Source of the DNA: Microbacterium excoecariae
Lineage (GTDB): Bacteria > Actinomycetota > Actinomycetes > Actinomycetales > Microbacteriaceae
Assembly: GCF_011326725.1 (NCBI RefSeq)
Contig: NZ_JAANCO010000001.1
Location: forward strand, 2,351,430 to 2,415,429
Direction: 5' to 3'
Length of the DNA stretch: 64,000 bases
The notes under the pieces were generated by a model. The model did no database searches, was not told the origin of the DNA, and saw only the letters and a list, made by a program, of their open reading frames with translations. Positions 7,966 through 15,606 of this stretch are shown here, one piece after another. Every line of letters begins with the position of its first letter. The first letter of the stretch is position 1. Both the position numbers and the translations under genes were made by a program.

Positions 7966-9627
7966 TTACTCGGGCGTGACGGCGGCCCAGTCGATCGTGC
8001 TGTCGGTGCGGAACGCCGCGTCCGAGAGCGACGATGCGACGGCCCAGTTGGCCATCGGCCGGGCGATGAAGGCGATCGCCGCGTCGTCCATGAGGATCTG
8101 CTCGGCCGCGTTCCAGGCGAGGCCGCCCTCCTCGGTCGCAGGGTCGCCCGCGTCGATCGCGTCGTTCACGGCGGCGTAGTAGTCGGGGTTCTCCCACTTC
8201 GAGTAGTTCGTCGTGGCGCCCTCCCCCGTGAACAGGAGCATCTCGTAGGACGGCGCCTGCACGAGGGCCGCGTCGCGCTGCAGGATCGCCTGGTAGTCGC
8301 CCTCGGCGCGCCCGGTCGCGAACGCCGCGGCCGGCTGCTCGTCGAGCGTCACGGTGAAGCCGGCCTCGGCCGCCGCGCTCTGGATCTGGATCGCGGCGTC
8401 GGAGACGTCGGGCGAGCCCGAGGCGTACGTGAGCGTGAACTCGACGCCGTCGGCGAACCCGGCCTCGGCGAGGAGATCGGCGGCCATCTCGGGGTCGTAG
8501 GTGTAGTCGACGAGGCCCTCGTCGGTGTAGCCCGGCAGCGACGGGTCGAGCATGCCGTTCGCCTCGGTGGCGCGGCCGTCGTAGACGTTCTCCACGATCT
8601 GCTCGTACGGGATCGCGTACTGGAAGGCCTGGCGCACGAGCACGTCGTCGAACGGGGCCTTGTTCGTCACGAGCGGCGCGATGAGGAGGTTGCTCGACCA
8701 CGTGCCGCTCGGCACCACGACCGCGTCGTTGCCCAGGAGGTCGGCCGAGTCGACCGAGCGCAACGCCATGGCGGCCTGCACCTCGCCATTGGCGAGCGCC
8801 TGCGCGCGCGTGGCGGGGTCGGCGATCACCTTGAACGTGATCTCGTCGATCGCCGTATCGCCGTACCAGTTCGGGTTCGCGACCATCGTCCACTCGGTGT
8901 CGCCCGAGACGCTGTCGACCATGTACGGGCCGAAGCCGTAGTTCGAGTCCCAGTTCGTGTCCGACCACGACACGGCGTACGGGTCGTCGTCGGTCGCGTG
9001 CTCCTTCAGAAGCGTCGAGTCGAAGATGGCGCCGGTCGAGTTCGCGAGCAGCGAGAGCAGCGTGAAGCCGTATCCGGCGTTCTCGACCGTGAAGGACACG
9101 GTGTGGTCGTCAATCTTCGTGATCTGGGTGGCGGGATCCGTGAGGATCGGGCGGTTCACGAACTGCACGGAGCTCGTGGGCGTGGCGAACTTGCGCTCGT
9201 ACGTCCACACCACGTCGTCGGCCGTGAGCGGGTTACCCGCCGCGCTGACCGCGTCCTCCCGCAGGTGGAAGGTGTAGGTCAGCCCGTCCTCGCTCACGTC
9301 GTACGACTCGGCCAAGTCGCCCTCGAAGCTCGTGACGTCCTGCAGGCCGGTCACCCCGTCGTCGCTCTCGATGTAGGGGTTCTTCACGAGGAAGCCCTGC
9401 GACAGCGTGAGGTAGTCGTACTTTCCGGGGGTGATGACGCCCGAGTCGTGGGCCCACGACACGGGGACACCGACGGCGGCGACGACGATCCCGTCGGCGT
9501 CGGCCGAGGCGGACGGATCCGCCGAGGTGCCGCCAGCGCAGGCGCTCAGCGCGAGCGCGGCGGTCGCGGCGATCCCGGCCAGGATGGCGCGTCGGGGTCG
9601 GCGTGCGAGATGACGAAACGGTGGCAT
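7966..9627 (-). CDS. Opp/Dpp-type substrate-binding lipoprotein, cassette 1
   Basis: 553 residues, family SBP_bac_5. The signal peptide ends in a lipobox (LSAC, lipidated Cys30), so the mature protein is tethered outside the membrane and delivers ligand to the permeases encoded just upstream. The body carries the usual AESYDVSEDGLTYTFHLRE segment and DDVVWTYER. ATG 9627 is chosen over an in-frame ATG at 9645 because AAGGGA lies nine bases ahead only of the former. Its paralogue at 16984-18645 has the same length and shares MAPLVTNKAPFD-like and AIQIQSAAA(E/D)AGF segments. Binding proteins of this family carry peptides, nickel chelates, opines and aminopolycarboxylates, so the ligand cannot be read from sequence. 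Confidence 0.92.
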   Translation of the reverse strand: MPPFRHLARRPRRAILAGIAATAALALSACAGGTSADPSASADADGIVVAAVGVPVSWAHDSGVITPGKYDYLTLSQGFLVKNPYIESDDGVTGLQDVTSFEGDLAESYDVSEDGLTYTFHLREDAVSAAGNPLTADDVVWTYERKFATPTSSVQFVNRPILTDPATQITKIDDHTVSFTVENAGYGFTLLSLLANSTGAIFDSTLLKEHATDDDPYAVSWSDTNWDSNYGFGPYMVDSVSGDTEWTMVANPNWYGDTAIDEITFKVIADPATRAQALANGEVQAAMALRSVDSADLLGNDAVVVPSGTWSSNLLIAPLVTNKAPFDDVLVRQAFQYAIPYEQIVENVYDGRATEANGMLDPSLPGYTDEGLVDYTYDPEMAADLLAEAGFADGVEFTLTYASGSPDVSDAAIQIQSAAAEAGFTVTLDEQPAAAFATGRAEGDYQAILQRDAALVQAPSYEMLLFTGEGATTNYSKWENPDYYAAVNDAIDAGDPATEEGGLAWNAAEQILMDDAAIAFIARPMANWAVASSLSDAAFRTDSTIDWAAVTPE

Positions 9628-9705
9628 GGCAAAGCATCCCTTCATGGGCAGTGCAGGAAATGGGTGGTGCTCAGGAGGGTGGTGCGGGGTGGTGCAGTCT
9701 GGGGG

Positions 9706-10569
9706 CTAGCGCCGGATCCGGGCGAGGACGACGGCGCCGGCGGCCGCGGCGCTCACGATGGCCGCGCCGAGCATGGCGGCGGGGAACACCGACGACCACC
9801 AGCGCCCGGAGATCAAATCGGACGTGCCGCGCGAGACCATCGCGCCCCACTCCGGGGTGGGCGGCGCGATGCCGACGCCGAGGAACCCGAGCGCCGCGGC
9901 CACGGCGATCGAGAGGCCGAAGATCACCGACATGTTCTCGATCGCCGGGGCCGCGGCGTTGAGGAGGACGTGACGGAGGCTGAGGCGCGTCTCGGTCATG
10001 CCGTGGATCCGCGCGGCGTCGAGATAGGCCTCGCGGCGCACGCGGAGCGTCTCGGCCCGGGTGAGCCGCGCGGGTGAGGGCGCGAGGATGATCGCGAGGA
10101 CGACGATCATCGTCAGGGGCGTCGCGCCGAACAGCGCGACGGCGACCATGGCGATGACGATGAGCGGGACCGCGTCGGCGAGGTCGAGGACGCGGGAGGT
10201 GCCGCGGGCGACGAGCCCGACGACGCCGCGCCGCGACTCGCCCATGCCGGAGAACATCCCGAGGAGGATGCCGCCGGTCGTCGCGATGACCGTGGTCGCG
10301 AGCCCGATGAACAGGTCGACCTGGGCGGCCGCGATCGTGCGGGAGAAGACATCCATTCCCGCGCTGTCCGTGCCGAACCAGTAGGTCGCGTCGGGCGCGC
10401 TCGACGGCGGTCCGACGACGGCCTCGGGGTCGAAGGGCACGACGAACGGGCCCACGATCGCCAGCAGCGCGAGGAGGATTCCGGGCAGCAGCGCGAGCCA
10501 CGTGAGCGCCTCGCGGGGGGCACGGATCCGTAGAGTGCGGCTGGCGGGGGCGACGGCGGATGCGGTCAT
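9706..10569 (-). CDS. ABC transporter permease (DppC/OppC type), cassette 1
   Basis: 287 residues with about six membrane helices. The periplasmic-side signature YWFGTDSAGMDVFSR and the coupling-helix EAA-like loop (YLDAARIHGMTETRLSLRHVL) are typical of DppC/OppC permeases. It pairs with the DppB-type protein from the next gene upstream. ATG 10569 overlaps that gene's stop by four bases (ATGA). The gap of 78 bases to the binding-protein gene contains no obvious promoter. Confidence 0.92.
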   Translation of the reverse strand: MTASAVAPASRTLRIRAPREALTWLALLPGILLALLAIVGPFVVPFDPEAVVGPPSSAPDATYWFGTDSAGMDVFSRTIAAAQVDLFIGLATTVIATTGGILLGMFSGMGESRRGVVGLVARGTSRVLDLADAVPLIVIAMVAVALFGATPLTMIVVLAIILAPSPARLTRAETLRVRREAYLDAARIHGMTETRLSLRHVLLNAAAPAIENMSVIFGLSIAVAAALGFLGVGIAPPTPEWGAMVSRGTSDLISGRWWSSVFPAAMLGAAIVSAAAAGAVVLARIRR

Positions 10570-11606
10570 GCGGCGGCCTCCAGACCGGGGCGGCGACGGG
10601 GGTCGAGGAGCATGTTGACGACGTCCACGAGGAGGTAGACGAGAAGCGAGATCCCGGCCGTGAGGAGGAGGAATCCCTGTAGGACGGGGATGTCGCTGGA
10701 GTTGATCGAGGCGACGGCGTACTGCCCGATCCCGCCGAGGCTGAAGAGCTGATCGAGGACGACGGATCCGCCGAGCAGGCCGCCGAACAGCATGCCGCAC
10801 ACGACGATCGCGCTCGGGGCCGCGCGGCGGAAGACGCTCGCGAGCACGACGCGGGGGCGGGATCCCGTCGCGATCCGGAAGCGGGTCGGGGCCGCGTCGA
10901 GCGCCTCGTCGAGCGAGATGATGAGGATCTTCATGATGAGCGGCGAGTACCCGAGCGCGAGGACGAGGACGGGCAGCGCCAGGTGGGCGAGGATCGACCC
11001 GGCCGTCTGCACGTCGCCGACGAGCAGCGCGTCGATCAGTGACATCCCCGTGATCGCGGGCGGGAGGGTCTCGGTCGCGCCGACGAGCCCGATGGGCGCG
11101 GGCGCCCAGCGCAGGAGGACGTAGAAGAGGAAGATCGACAGGACGCCGAGGACGAAGTCGGGGATCGCCCCGGCGGCGCGGGCGTAGGCCCGGATCGCGC
11201 GGCCGGCCGCCGATCGCGGGAACACCGCCGCGACGTAGCTCCCGGCGAAGCCGACGGCGATCGTCACGATCATGCCGATAAGCGTGAGCTGCAGCGTGAT
11301 GGGGAAGCGCACCATGAGCTCGTCGAAGACGGGACGCCCGGAGGAGATCGAGGTGCCGAAGTCGAGGACGACGACGTTGCCGAGGTAGCGCAGGAACTGC
11401 TCCCACAGGGATCCGTCGAGCCCGAGGAGCTGCTCGACGCGGGCGTAGTCCTCCGCCGTGGGGTTGCCGTCCTTGAGGAAGTTCTGGACGGGATCCCCCG
11501 GCACCATGCGCACGAGGAAGAACGCGACGACGCTGAAGACGAGCAGGTGCAGGGGGAGGACGAGCAGGCGGGTGATCCACCAGCGGTTGCGGGCGAGGGC
11601 GCTCAT
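10566..11606 (-). CDS. ABC transporter permease (DppB/OppB type), cassette 1
   Basis: 346 residues. It has the N-terminal helix and loop RMVPGDPVQNFLKDG, a position-matched counterpart of the MxPGDP motif of DppB/OppB proteins, then LGTSISSGRPVFDEL and a coupling loop (EALDAAPTRFRIATGSRPRVV). The inserted loop WAPAPIGLVGATETLPP is shared in outline with the cassette 2 permease (APAPIGLYDVTLPPPP) and distinguishes both from the permease in the hydantoin cluster. The ATGA start overlaps the upstream ATPase stop. Confidence 0.92.
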   Translation of the reverse strand: MSALARNRWWITRLLVLPLHLLVFSVVAFFLVRMVPGDPVQNFLKDGNPTAEDYARVEQLLGLDGSLWEQFLRYLGNVVVLDFGTSISSGRPVFDELMVRFPITLQLTLIGMIVTIAVGFAGSYVAAVFPRSAAGRAIRAYARAAGAIPDFVLGVLSIFLFYVLLRWAPAPIGLVGATETLPPAITGMSLIDALLVGDVQTAGSILAHLALPVLVLALGYSPLIMKILIISLDEALDAAPTRFRIATGSRPRVVLASVFRRAAPSAIVVCGMLFGGLLGGSVVLDQLFSLGGIGQYAVASINSSDIPVLQGFLLLTAGISLLVYLLVDVVNMLLDPRRRPGLEAAA

Positions 11607-12388
11607 GCCGTGCCGCCCGCGAGCGCGTAGGCCGAGAGGAGGCCCTGGGTGTACGGGTCCTCGGCGTGCTCCACGACGCGGTGCGTGGTGCCGCGCTCGA
11701 GGATCCGCCCGCCGCGCATGACGACCATGTCGCTGCTGATGAACGCCGTCGCGGGCAGCCCGTGCGAGACGAAGACGAGGGCGGCCTGGCGGCCGAGGAC
11801 GTACTCCTTCAGGAGGTTGAGGATCACGCCCTGCACGCTGACGTCGAGCGCCGAGACCACCTCGTCGCAGACGACGACCTGCGGCTCGACGATCAGGGCG
11901 CGGGCGATCGCGAACCGCTGGCGCTGGCCGCCGGAGACGTGGCCGGGGCGCCGGTCGGCCATGTCGGGGGCGAGCCCGAGCGAGGCGACCATCTCGTCCA
12001 CGCGCTCGTCGGCCTCGCGGGTCGTGAGCCCGAGGAGCGTGAGCGCGGGCATCCGGACCGAGTCGCGCAACGTCCGGCGCGGGTCGAAGGACGACGTCGT
12101 GTCCTGCGGGATGTACTGCACGGCCCGCCGGAACTCCAGGAGGTCGCGGCGGTCGGACAGCCAGGAGCGCACGGGGCGCCCGTCGAAGCTGACGTCACCC
12201 GTGTCGGGGGTGTCGAGGCCGACGAGCATGCGCGAGAGCGTCGACTTGCCGGATCCGGACTCCCCCACGATGCCGATGCGCGCGCCGGGCGTGACGTCGA
12301 GGTCGACGCCGTCGAGCGCGAGGTGCGCGCGGCGGCGCGTGCCGAAGGAGCGGCGCGCGTTCGTGACGGTCAGGTGCTCGAAGCCCAC
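11603..12388 (-). CDS. ABC transporter ATPase (DppF/OppF type), cassette 1
   Basis: 261 residues. Walker A GESGSGKST, signature VSGGQRQRF and the Walker B region VVVCDEVVSALDVS identify the importer ATPase that energises the DppB/DppC pair. Two positions are odd: the usual DEP after Walker B reads DEV, and the H-loop reads VSHGLPATAF rather than SHDL. The corresponding ATPase of cassette 2 has DEA and SHGLPTTAF, so these are shared lineage features, not errors. It starts at GTG 12388, one base after the stop of the upstream ATPase. Confidence 0.9.
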   Translation of the reverse strand: MGFEHLTVTNARRSFGTRRRAHLALDGVDLDVTPGARIGIVGESGSGKSTLSRMLVGLDTPDTGDVSFDGRPVRSWLSDRRDLLEFRRAVQYIPQDTTSSFDPRRTLRDSVRMPALTLLGLTTREADERVDEMVASLGLAPDMADRRPGHVSGGQRQRFAIARALIVEPQVVVCDEVVSALDVSVQGVILNLLKEYVLGRQAALVFVSHGLPATAFISSDMVVMRGGRILERGTTHRVVEHAEDPYTQGLLSAYALAGGTA

Positions 12389-12389
12389 G

Positions 12390-13265
12390 TCACGCCACCT
12401 TCGCGTGAACGGGCTCGGCGACCGGGCGCGGCCCGTCGATCGTGGGCAGCCAGTCGGCGTCGTAGTTGCCGAGCGTCGGGACGCAGTCGGCGAGGGCGCG
12501 GGTATACGGGTGCTGCGCGAGCGGGAGGTTCCGCGCCGCGATCGTCTCGACGACCTCGCCGCGATACATCACGACGAGGCGGTCGGCGAACGCCTCGCAC
12601 AGGCGGATGTCGTGGCTCACGATGAGGAGCGCGGCGCCCGCGGTCTCGGTCAGCTCGACCATGAGGCGCATCATCTCGACGGAGAGGGTCGCATCGAGCG
12701 CCGAGGTCGGCTCGTCGGCGATGAGGAGCTTCGGGCGGCTGCACAGAGCGATCGCGAGCATGACGCGCTGGCGCATGCCGCCGGAGAGCTCGTAGGGCCG
12801 CGCCCGCAGAACCCGCTCCGCGTCGGGGATTCCCACGCGCTCGAGCCACCCGGCGGCGCGCGCCCGACGCTCGCGGCGCGGCACCTCCGGATCCGCGGCG
12901 AGCGCGTCGCACAACTGGCTTCCGACGGTCCACACCGCGTCGAGCGAGGTCATCGCGTCCTGGAACATCATCGACATCTCGGGGATCCGGCGCGGCATCC
13001 GCGTGCGGCGCCGGCGGGTGAGGTCCGCGTCGTCGAAGCGGAGGACGGAGGCGTCCACGGACGATCCGGGATCCGTCACGAACCCGGCGATCGCAGAGCA
13101 CGAGGTGCTCTTTCCGGATCCGGACTCCCCGACGACCGCGACGCGCTCGCCCGGGGCGAGGTCGAGGTCGAAGCGATTCACGGCGGTGACGTCGCCGTCG
13201 TGGAAGGTGACGCGCAGATCGCGCACGCTGAGCAGCGGAGCGGGTGTTGCCGGATGGATCGTCAC
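12390..13265 (-). CDS. ABC transporter ATPase (DppD/OppD type), cassette 1
   Basis: 291 residues. Walker A VGESGSGKSTSC, Q-loop region MMFQDAMTSLD, signature LSGGMRQRV, Walker B LLIADEPTSALD and H-loop VSHDI are all canonical. The C-terminal HPYTRALADCVPTL segment is the oligopeptide-transporter ATPase extension. This is the first gene of cassette 1; the 236 bases upstream hold a candidate operator (13374-13399) and the terminators of the aldo/keto reductase unit. Confidence 0.92.
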   Translation of the reverse strand: MTIHPATPAPLLSVRDLRVTFHDGDVTAVNRFDLDLAPGERVAVVGESGSGKSTSCSAIAGFVTDPGSSVDASVLRFDDADLTRRRRTRMPRRIPEMSMMFQDAMTSLDAVWTVGSQLCDALAADPEVPRRERRARAAGWLERVGIPDAERVLRARPYELSGGMRQRVMLAIALCSRPKLLIADEPTSALDATLSVEMMRLMVELTETAGAALLIVSHDIRLCEAFADRLVVMYRGEVVETIAARNLPLAQHPYTRALADCVPTLGNYDADWLPTIDGPRPVAEPVHAKVA

Positions 13266-13373
13266 ACGGGGTCCTCTCGCAGGAATGGTGAGCCCGACGG
13301 GCCGGTCAAAGATTCGTGATGGAGAGCGGTGGGTTAAATCTCACGGGGCATTGTTTCGGCGGGGGCGGACGAC

Positions 13374-13399
13374 CGTAAATCCGCCGTTACGCCAGCGCG
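13374..13399. promoter_or_regulatory. 26-bp box upstream of transporter cassette 1
   Basis: CGTAA (13374-13378) and TTACG (13387-13391) form an inverted repeat with an 8-base spacer. The full 26 bases match 2849-2874 at 21 positions. It lies 109 bases upstream of the first ATPase start, a plausible operator or activator position. Confidence 0.45.
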
Positions 13400-13424
13400 G
13401 GTGTCGCGGGGCCGCCGCCCGGCC

Positions 13425-13499
13425 GGGCCCGCGGGCCGCGAATTCGCGCGGGCCGCGGGCGGGGCGGGTATGTTTCGCACCGTGTAACACGGCGCGAAA
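13425..13499 (-). terminator. Double hairpin terminator after the aldo/keto reductase gene
   Basis: Immediately past the stop codon lies an imperfect 12-bp stem, TTTCGC-CCGTGT (13473-13485) against ACACGG-GCGAAA (13487-13499). A second very GC-rich near-palindrome centred on CGCGAATTCGCG follows (13425-13460). Together they should end the three-gene reductase transcript. Confidence 0.7.
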
Positions 13500-13501
13500 A
13501 C

Positions 13502-14332
13502 CTACGCGAACGTGAACTCGTCGACGACGTCGGGGTCGGCGGTGAGGCGGCGGCCCGTCTCGAGCGCGTCGAGGCGCGCCACCTGGTCGGGCGTGAGCGC
13601 GACCTCGAGCGAGGCGAGGTTCGCCTCGATGCGCGCGCGGTTCCCCGAGCGCGGGATGGCGGAAACGCCGTGGGCGCGGTGCCAGGCGAGGATCACCTGC
13701 GCGGGGCTGGCCCCGGCCTCCTCCGCGACGGCAGCGACGACCGGGTCCTCGGCGGGGCGCACGCGTCCGTCGGTCGGCCCGCCGAGCGGCGAGTACGCCT
13801 GCGTCGCGATGCCCCGCGCGCGGTGCGCCGCGAGGGCATCCGCCTGCGAGAAATACGGGTGGCGCTCGATCTGGTTGAGGTCCGGACGGCGCCCGCCCGC
13901 GGCGACAAGCCGGTCGAGGTGCGCGGGGGTGAAGTTGGAGACCCCCGCGGATCCGACAACGCCCTCCTCCGCGAGCGCGGTGAGGGCGTCCCAGGCGCGG
14001 AGGGTCCGATCGAACAGGCGGGGCGACGGCCAGTGCAGCAGCACGGTGTCGATCCGATCGCGCCCGAGGAGGCGGCGGCTGACGTCGACGGCGCGGGGCA
14101 CGTCGTCGTAGTCGGCCATCCAGACCTTCGTCGTGACCTGGACCGTATCCGCCGCCGCCCCGGCCCGGCGGAGCGCGGATCCGACCTCGTCCTCGTTGCC
14201 GTACGCGGAGGCGGTGTCGATGAGCGGGTAGCCGGTGTCGATCGCGTGGCGGATCACCAGGGCGGCGTCGCCGCCCGTGATCTGCCACACGCCGAAGCCG
14301 ATCGGCGGGAGATCGACCGGGGCGAGGGTCAT
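13502..14332 (-). CDS. Aldo/keto reductase
   Basis: 276 residues, a (beta/alpha)8 NADPH-dependent reductase of carbonyl groups. The catalytic tetrad is visible: Asp39 and Tyr44 (LIDTASAYGNE), Lys69 (TTKVW) and His100 (VLLHWPSP). The C-terminal cofactor segment AIPRSGNRARIEANL is also present. The length fits the 2,5-diketogluconate reductase-like branch. ATG 14332 overlaps the flavin reductase stop by four bases. In a unit otherwise made only of flavin reductases, it probably reduces an aldehyde or keto product released by the monooxygenases, such as the glyoxylate-like fragment formed on oxidative C-N or C-S cleavage; that role is inference. Confidence 0.9.
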   Translation of the reverse strand: MTLAPVDLPPIGFGVWQITGGDAALVIRHAIDTGYPLIDTASAYGNEDEVGSALRRAGAAADTVQVTTKVWMADYDDVPRAVDVSRRLLGRDRIDTVLLHWPSPRLFDRTLRAWDALTALAEEGVVGSAGVSNFTPAHLDRLVAAGGRRPDLNQIERHPYFSQADALAAHRARGIATQAYSPLGGPTDGRVRPAEDPVVAAVAEEAGASPAQVILAWHRAHGVSAIPRSGNRARIEANLASLEVALTPDQVARLDALETGRRLTADPDVVDEFTFA

Positions 14333-14865
14333 GCGATCGCGTGGAGCGAGTGGAAGCGGCGCTGGTGGTAGACGAGCGGCACGCGGTCGTCGGCGACGCC
14401 CATGCCGTGCACCTGGAGCACGACGATCTCGTGGTCGCCGGCGGGCGTCGTCGAGACGACCTCGCACTCGAGCCACATGGTGGCCTCCTCGATGAGCAGC
14501 GCCCCTGCCTCCGTCTCGGTCGTAGCGAGCCCGTCGAAGCGGTCGCGCGAGCGCGAGGCGAGCTGCATGCACGCGTCGGACTGGGTGGATCCGAGGATGC
14601 TCACCCCGAGGCGCGCGGCGCGGCGGAGGGTGGGCCAGGTGGTGGAGCTCTTCTGCACGGAGAACATCACCATGGGCGGCGCGTAGGACACCCCGGCGGA
14701 GAAGGAGGAGGCGACGATCGCGGTGCGCACGCCGTCGACGACGGCGCAGATGGCCGCGATGCCGGACGGGAAGCGCCCCATGGCGGCGCGCACGTGCTCG
14801 GGTTCCGCGTCGACGCTCACGAGGCGGTAGGCGTGATCCGGCTGGGCCGGCGAGACGAGGGTCAT
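14329..14865 (-). CDS. Flavin reductase (HpaC/DIM6-type), second copy
   Basis: 178 residues, the same length as the copy at 2217-2753 and about three-quarters identical to it by eye; the two share VASSFSAGVSYAPPMVMFSV and DACMQLASRSRDRF exactly. ATG 14865 has AGGAG nine bases ahead. It is the middle gene of a three-gene unit with the NAD(P)H:FMN reductase (37 bases upstream) and the aldo/keto reductase (overlapping). Two near-identical reductases at the two ends of cassette 1 suggest duplication of a reductase-monooxygenase unit. Confidence 0.9.
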   Translation of the reverse strand: MTLVSPAQPDHAYRLVSVDAEPEHVRAAMGRFPSGIAAICAVVDGVRTAIVASSFSAGVSYAPPMVMFSVQKSSTTWPTLRRAARLGVSILGSTQSDACMQLASRSRDRFDGLATTETEAGALLIEEATMWLECEVVSTTPAGDHEIVVLQVHGMGVADDRVPLVYHQRRFHSLHAIA

Positions 14866-14902
14866 GAGGTGGTCTCCTGAGGTATGCGGATCGGTGTGGT
14901 GA

Positions 14903-15400
14903 TCAGGCCCGCGCGAGCCCGGTGGTCGCCGTGACGGCCGCGCGCCAGCGGCCGAGCCACGCGTCGAGCGCGCCCTCGTCCGCGTAGGTCTTGTCGGAGA
15001 GGTACAGCCCCTGCACCGGCACGACCGCGCCGAGCTCGACGAGCAGCGGCTTCAGCAGCAGCTCGGGGGCCATGAAGTGGGCGGGGCCGGCGCCCAGCAT
15101 GAGCGGGATCGCCGTGACCCCGGCGAGCCCCGTGCCCGTCTCGAACTGGTCGAGGAAGAGCTTGAGGATCCCCGTGTAGGTGGCCTTGAACGTCGGCGAC
15201 GCGACGATGATAAGGTCGCTCTCGGCGACGGTGGTCACGGCCGCGGCGACGGCTTCGTCGCCCCAGCCGAGGAGCCCCGCGCCGAGGGTGACGACGTCGA
15301 CCTCCTGCCACTCGGTCGAGAACTCGCGCGCGAGGATCCGCCCGGCCTCGAGCGTGCGCGAGCCGGGCTTGGGGTTTCCGGCGACAACCGTGACGTTCAT
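14903..15400 (-). CDS. NAD(P)H-dependent FMN reductase (SsuE-like flavodoxin fold)
   Basis: 165 residues. The N-terminus VTVVAGNPKPGSRT is the FMN-phosphate loop of the NADPH-dependent FMN reductase family, and IIVASPTFKATYTGILKLFLDQF is the central flavodoxin-like strand and helix seen in SsuE and EmoB relatives. SsuE partners the sulfonate monooxygenase SsuD, and EmoB partners the EDTA monooxygenase EmoA. Here it could partner any of the four monooxygenases nearby. ATG 15400 has GAGAGGA nine bases ahead. First gene of its unit, with direct-repeat boxes at 15468-15486. Confidence 0.9.
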   Translation of the reverse strand: MNVTVVAGNPKPGSRTLEAGRILAREFSTEWQEVDVVTLGAGLLGWGDEAVAAAVTTVAESDLIIVASPTFKATYTGILKLFLDQFETGTGLAGVTAIPLMLGAGPAHFMAPELLLKPLLVELGAVVPVQGLYLSDKTYADEGALDAWLGRWRAAVTATTGLARA

Positions 15401-15467
15401 GGGGTCCTCTCGGTTCGTGATGTGCCCCTAGGACACCAGGCCCCGGTTGCCCCGGCATATCTGCAGA

Positions 15468-15486
15468 TTTGCGCCTCCATTACGCC
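15468..15486. promoter_or_regulatory. TTTGCGCC / ATTACGCC direct repeat, putative operator
   Basis: Two TT(A/G)CGCC half-sites start 11 bases apart (15468 and 15479), one helical turn, about 70-85 bases upstream of the FMN reductase start. The same 11-base phasing occurs at 23688-23706. Confidence 0.45.
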
Positions 15487-15508
15487 GCGGACATCTCCCA
15501 TGCGCGCG

Positions 15509-15546
15509 AAAGCGCCCCCGCCAATGTCCTGGTCGGGGGCGCTTTT
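15509..15546 (-). terminator. Terminator of cassette 2
   Basis: AAAGCGCCCCCG (15509-15520) pairs perfectly with 15534-15545, with A/T-rich edges on both strands. It lies 60 bases past the stop of the third monooxygenase gene and upstream of the reductase unit, so it closes the 22-23 kb to 15.6 kb transcript. Confidence 0.85.
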
Positions 15547-15606
15547 AGTGGATCCGGCGGCGCGGGCTCGGGCGATAACGCCGCGGCCCCACCCGGTCCC
15601 GCGGGC

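Noticed and set aside
6871..10077. A 1,068-codon plus-strand open frame opposite the monooxygenase and binding-protein genes
   Set aside because: Its translation is Arg/Val/Gly/His-rich with no recognisable domain. It is antisense to well-identified genes; high GC suppresses stop codons.
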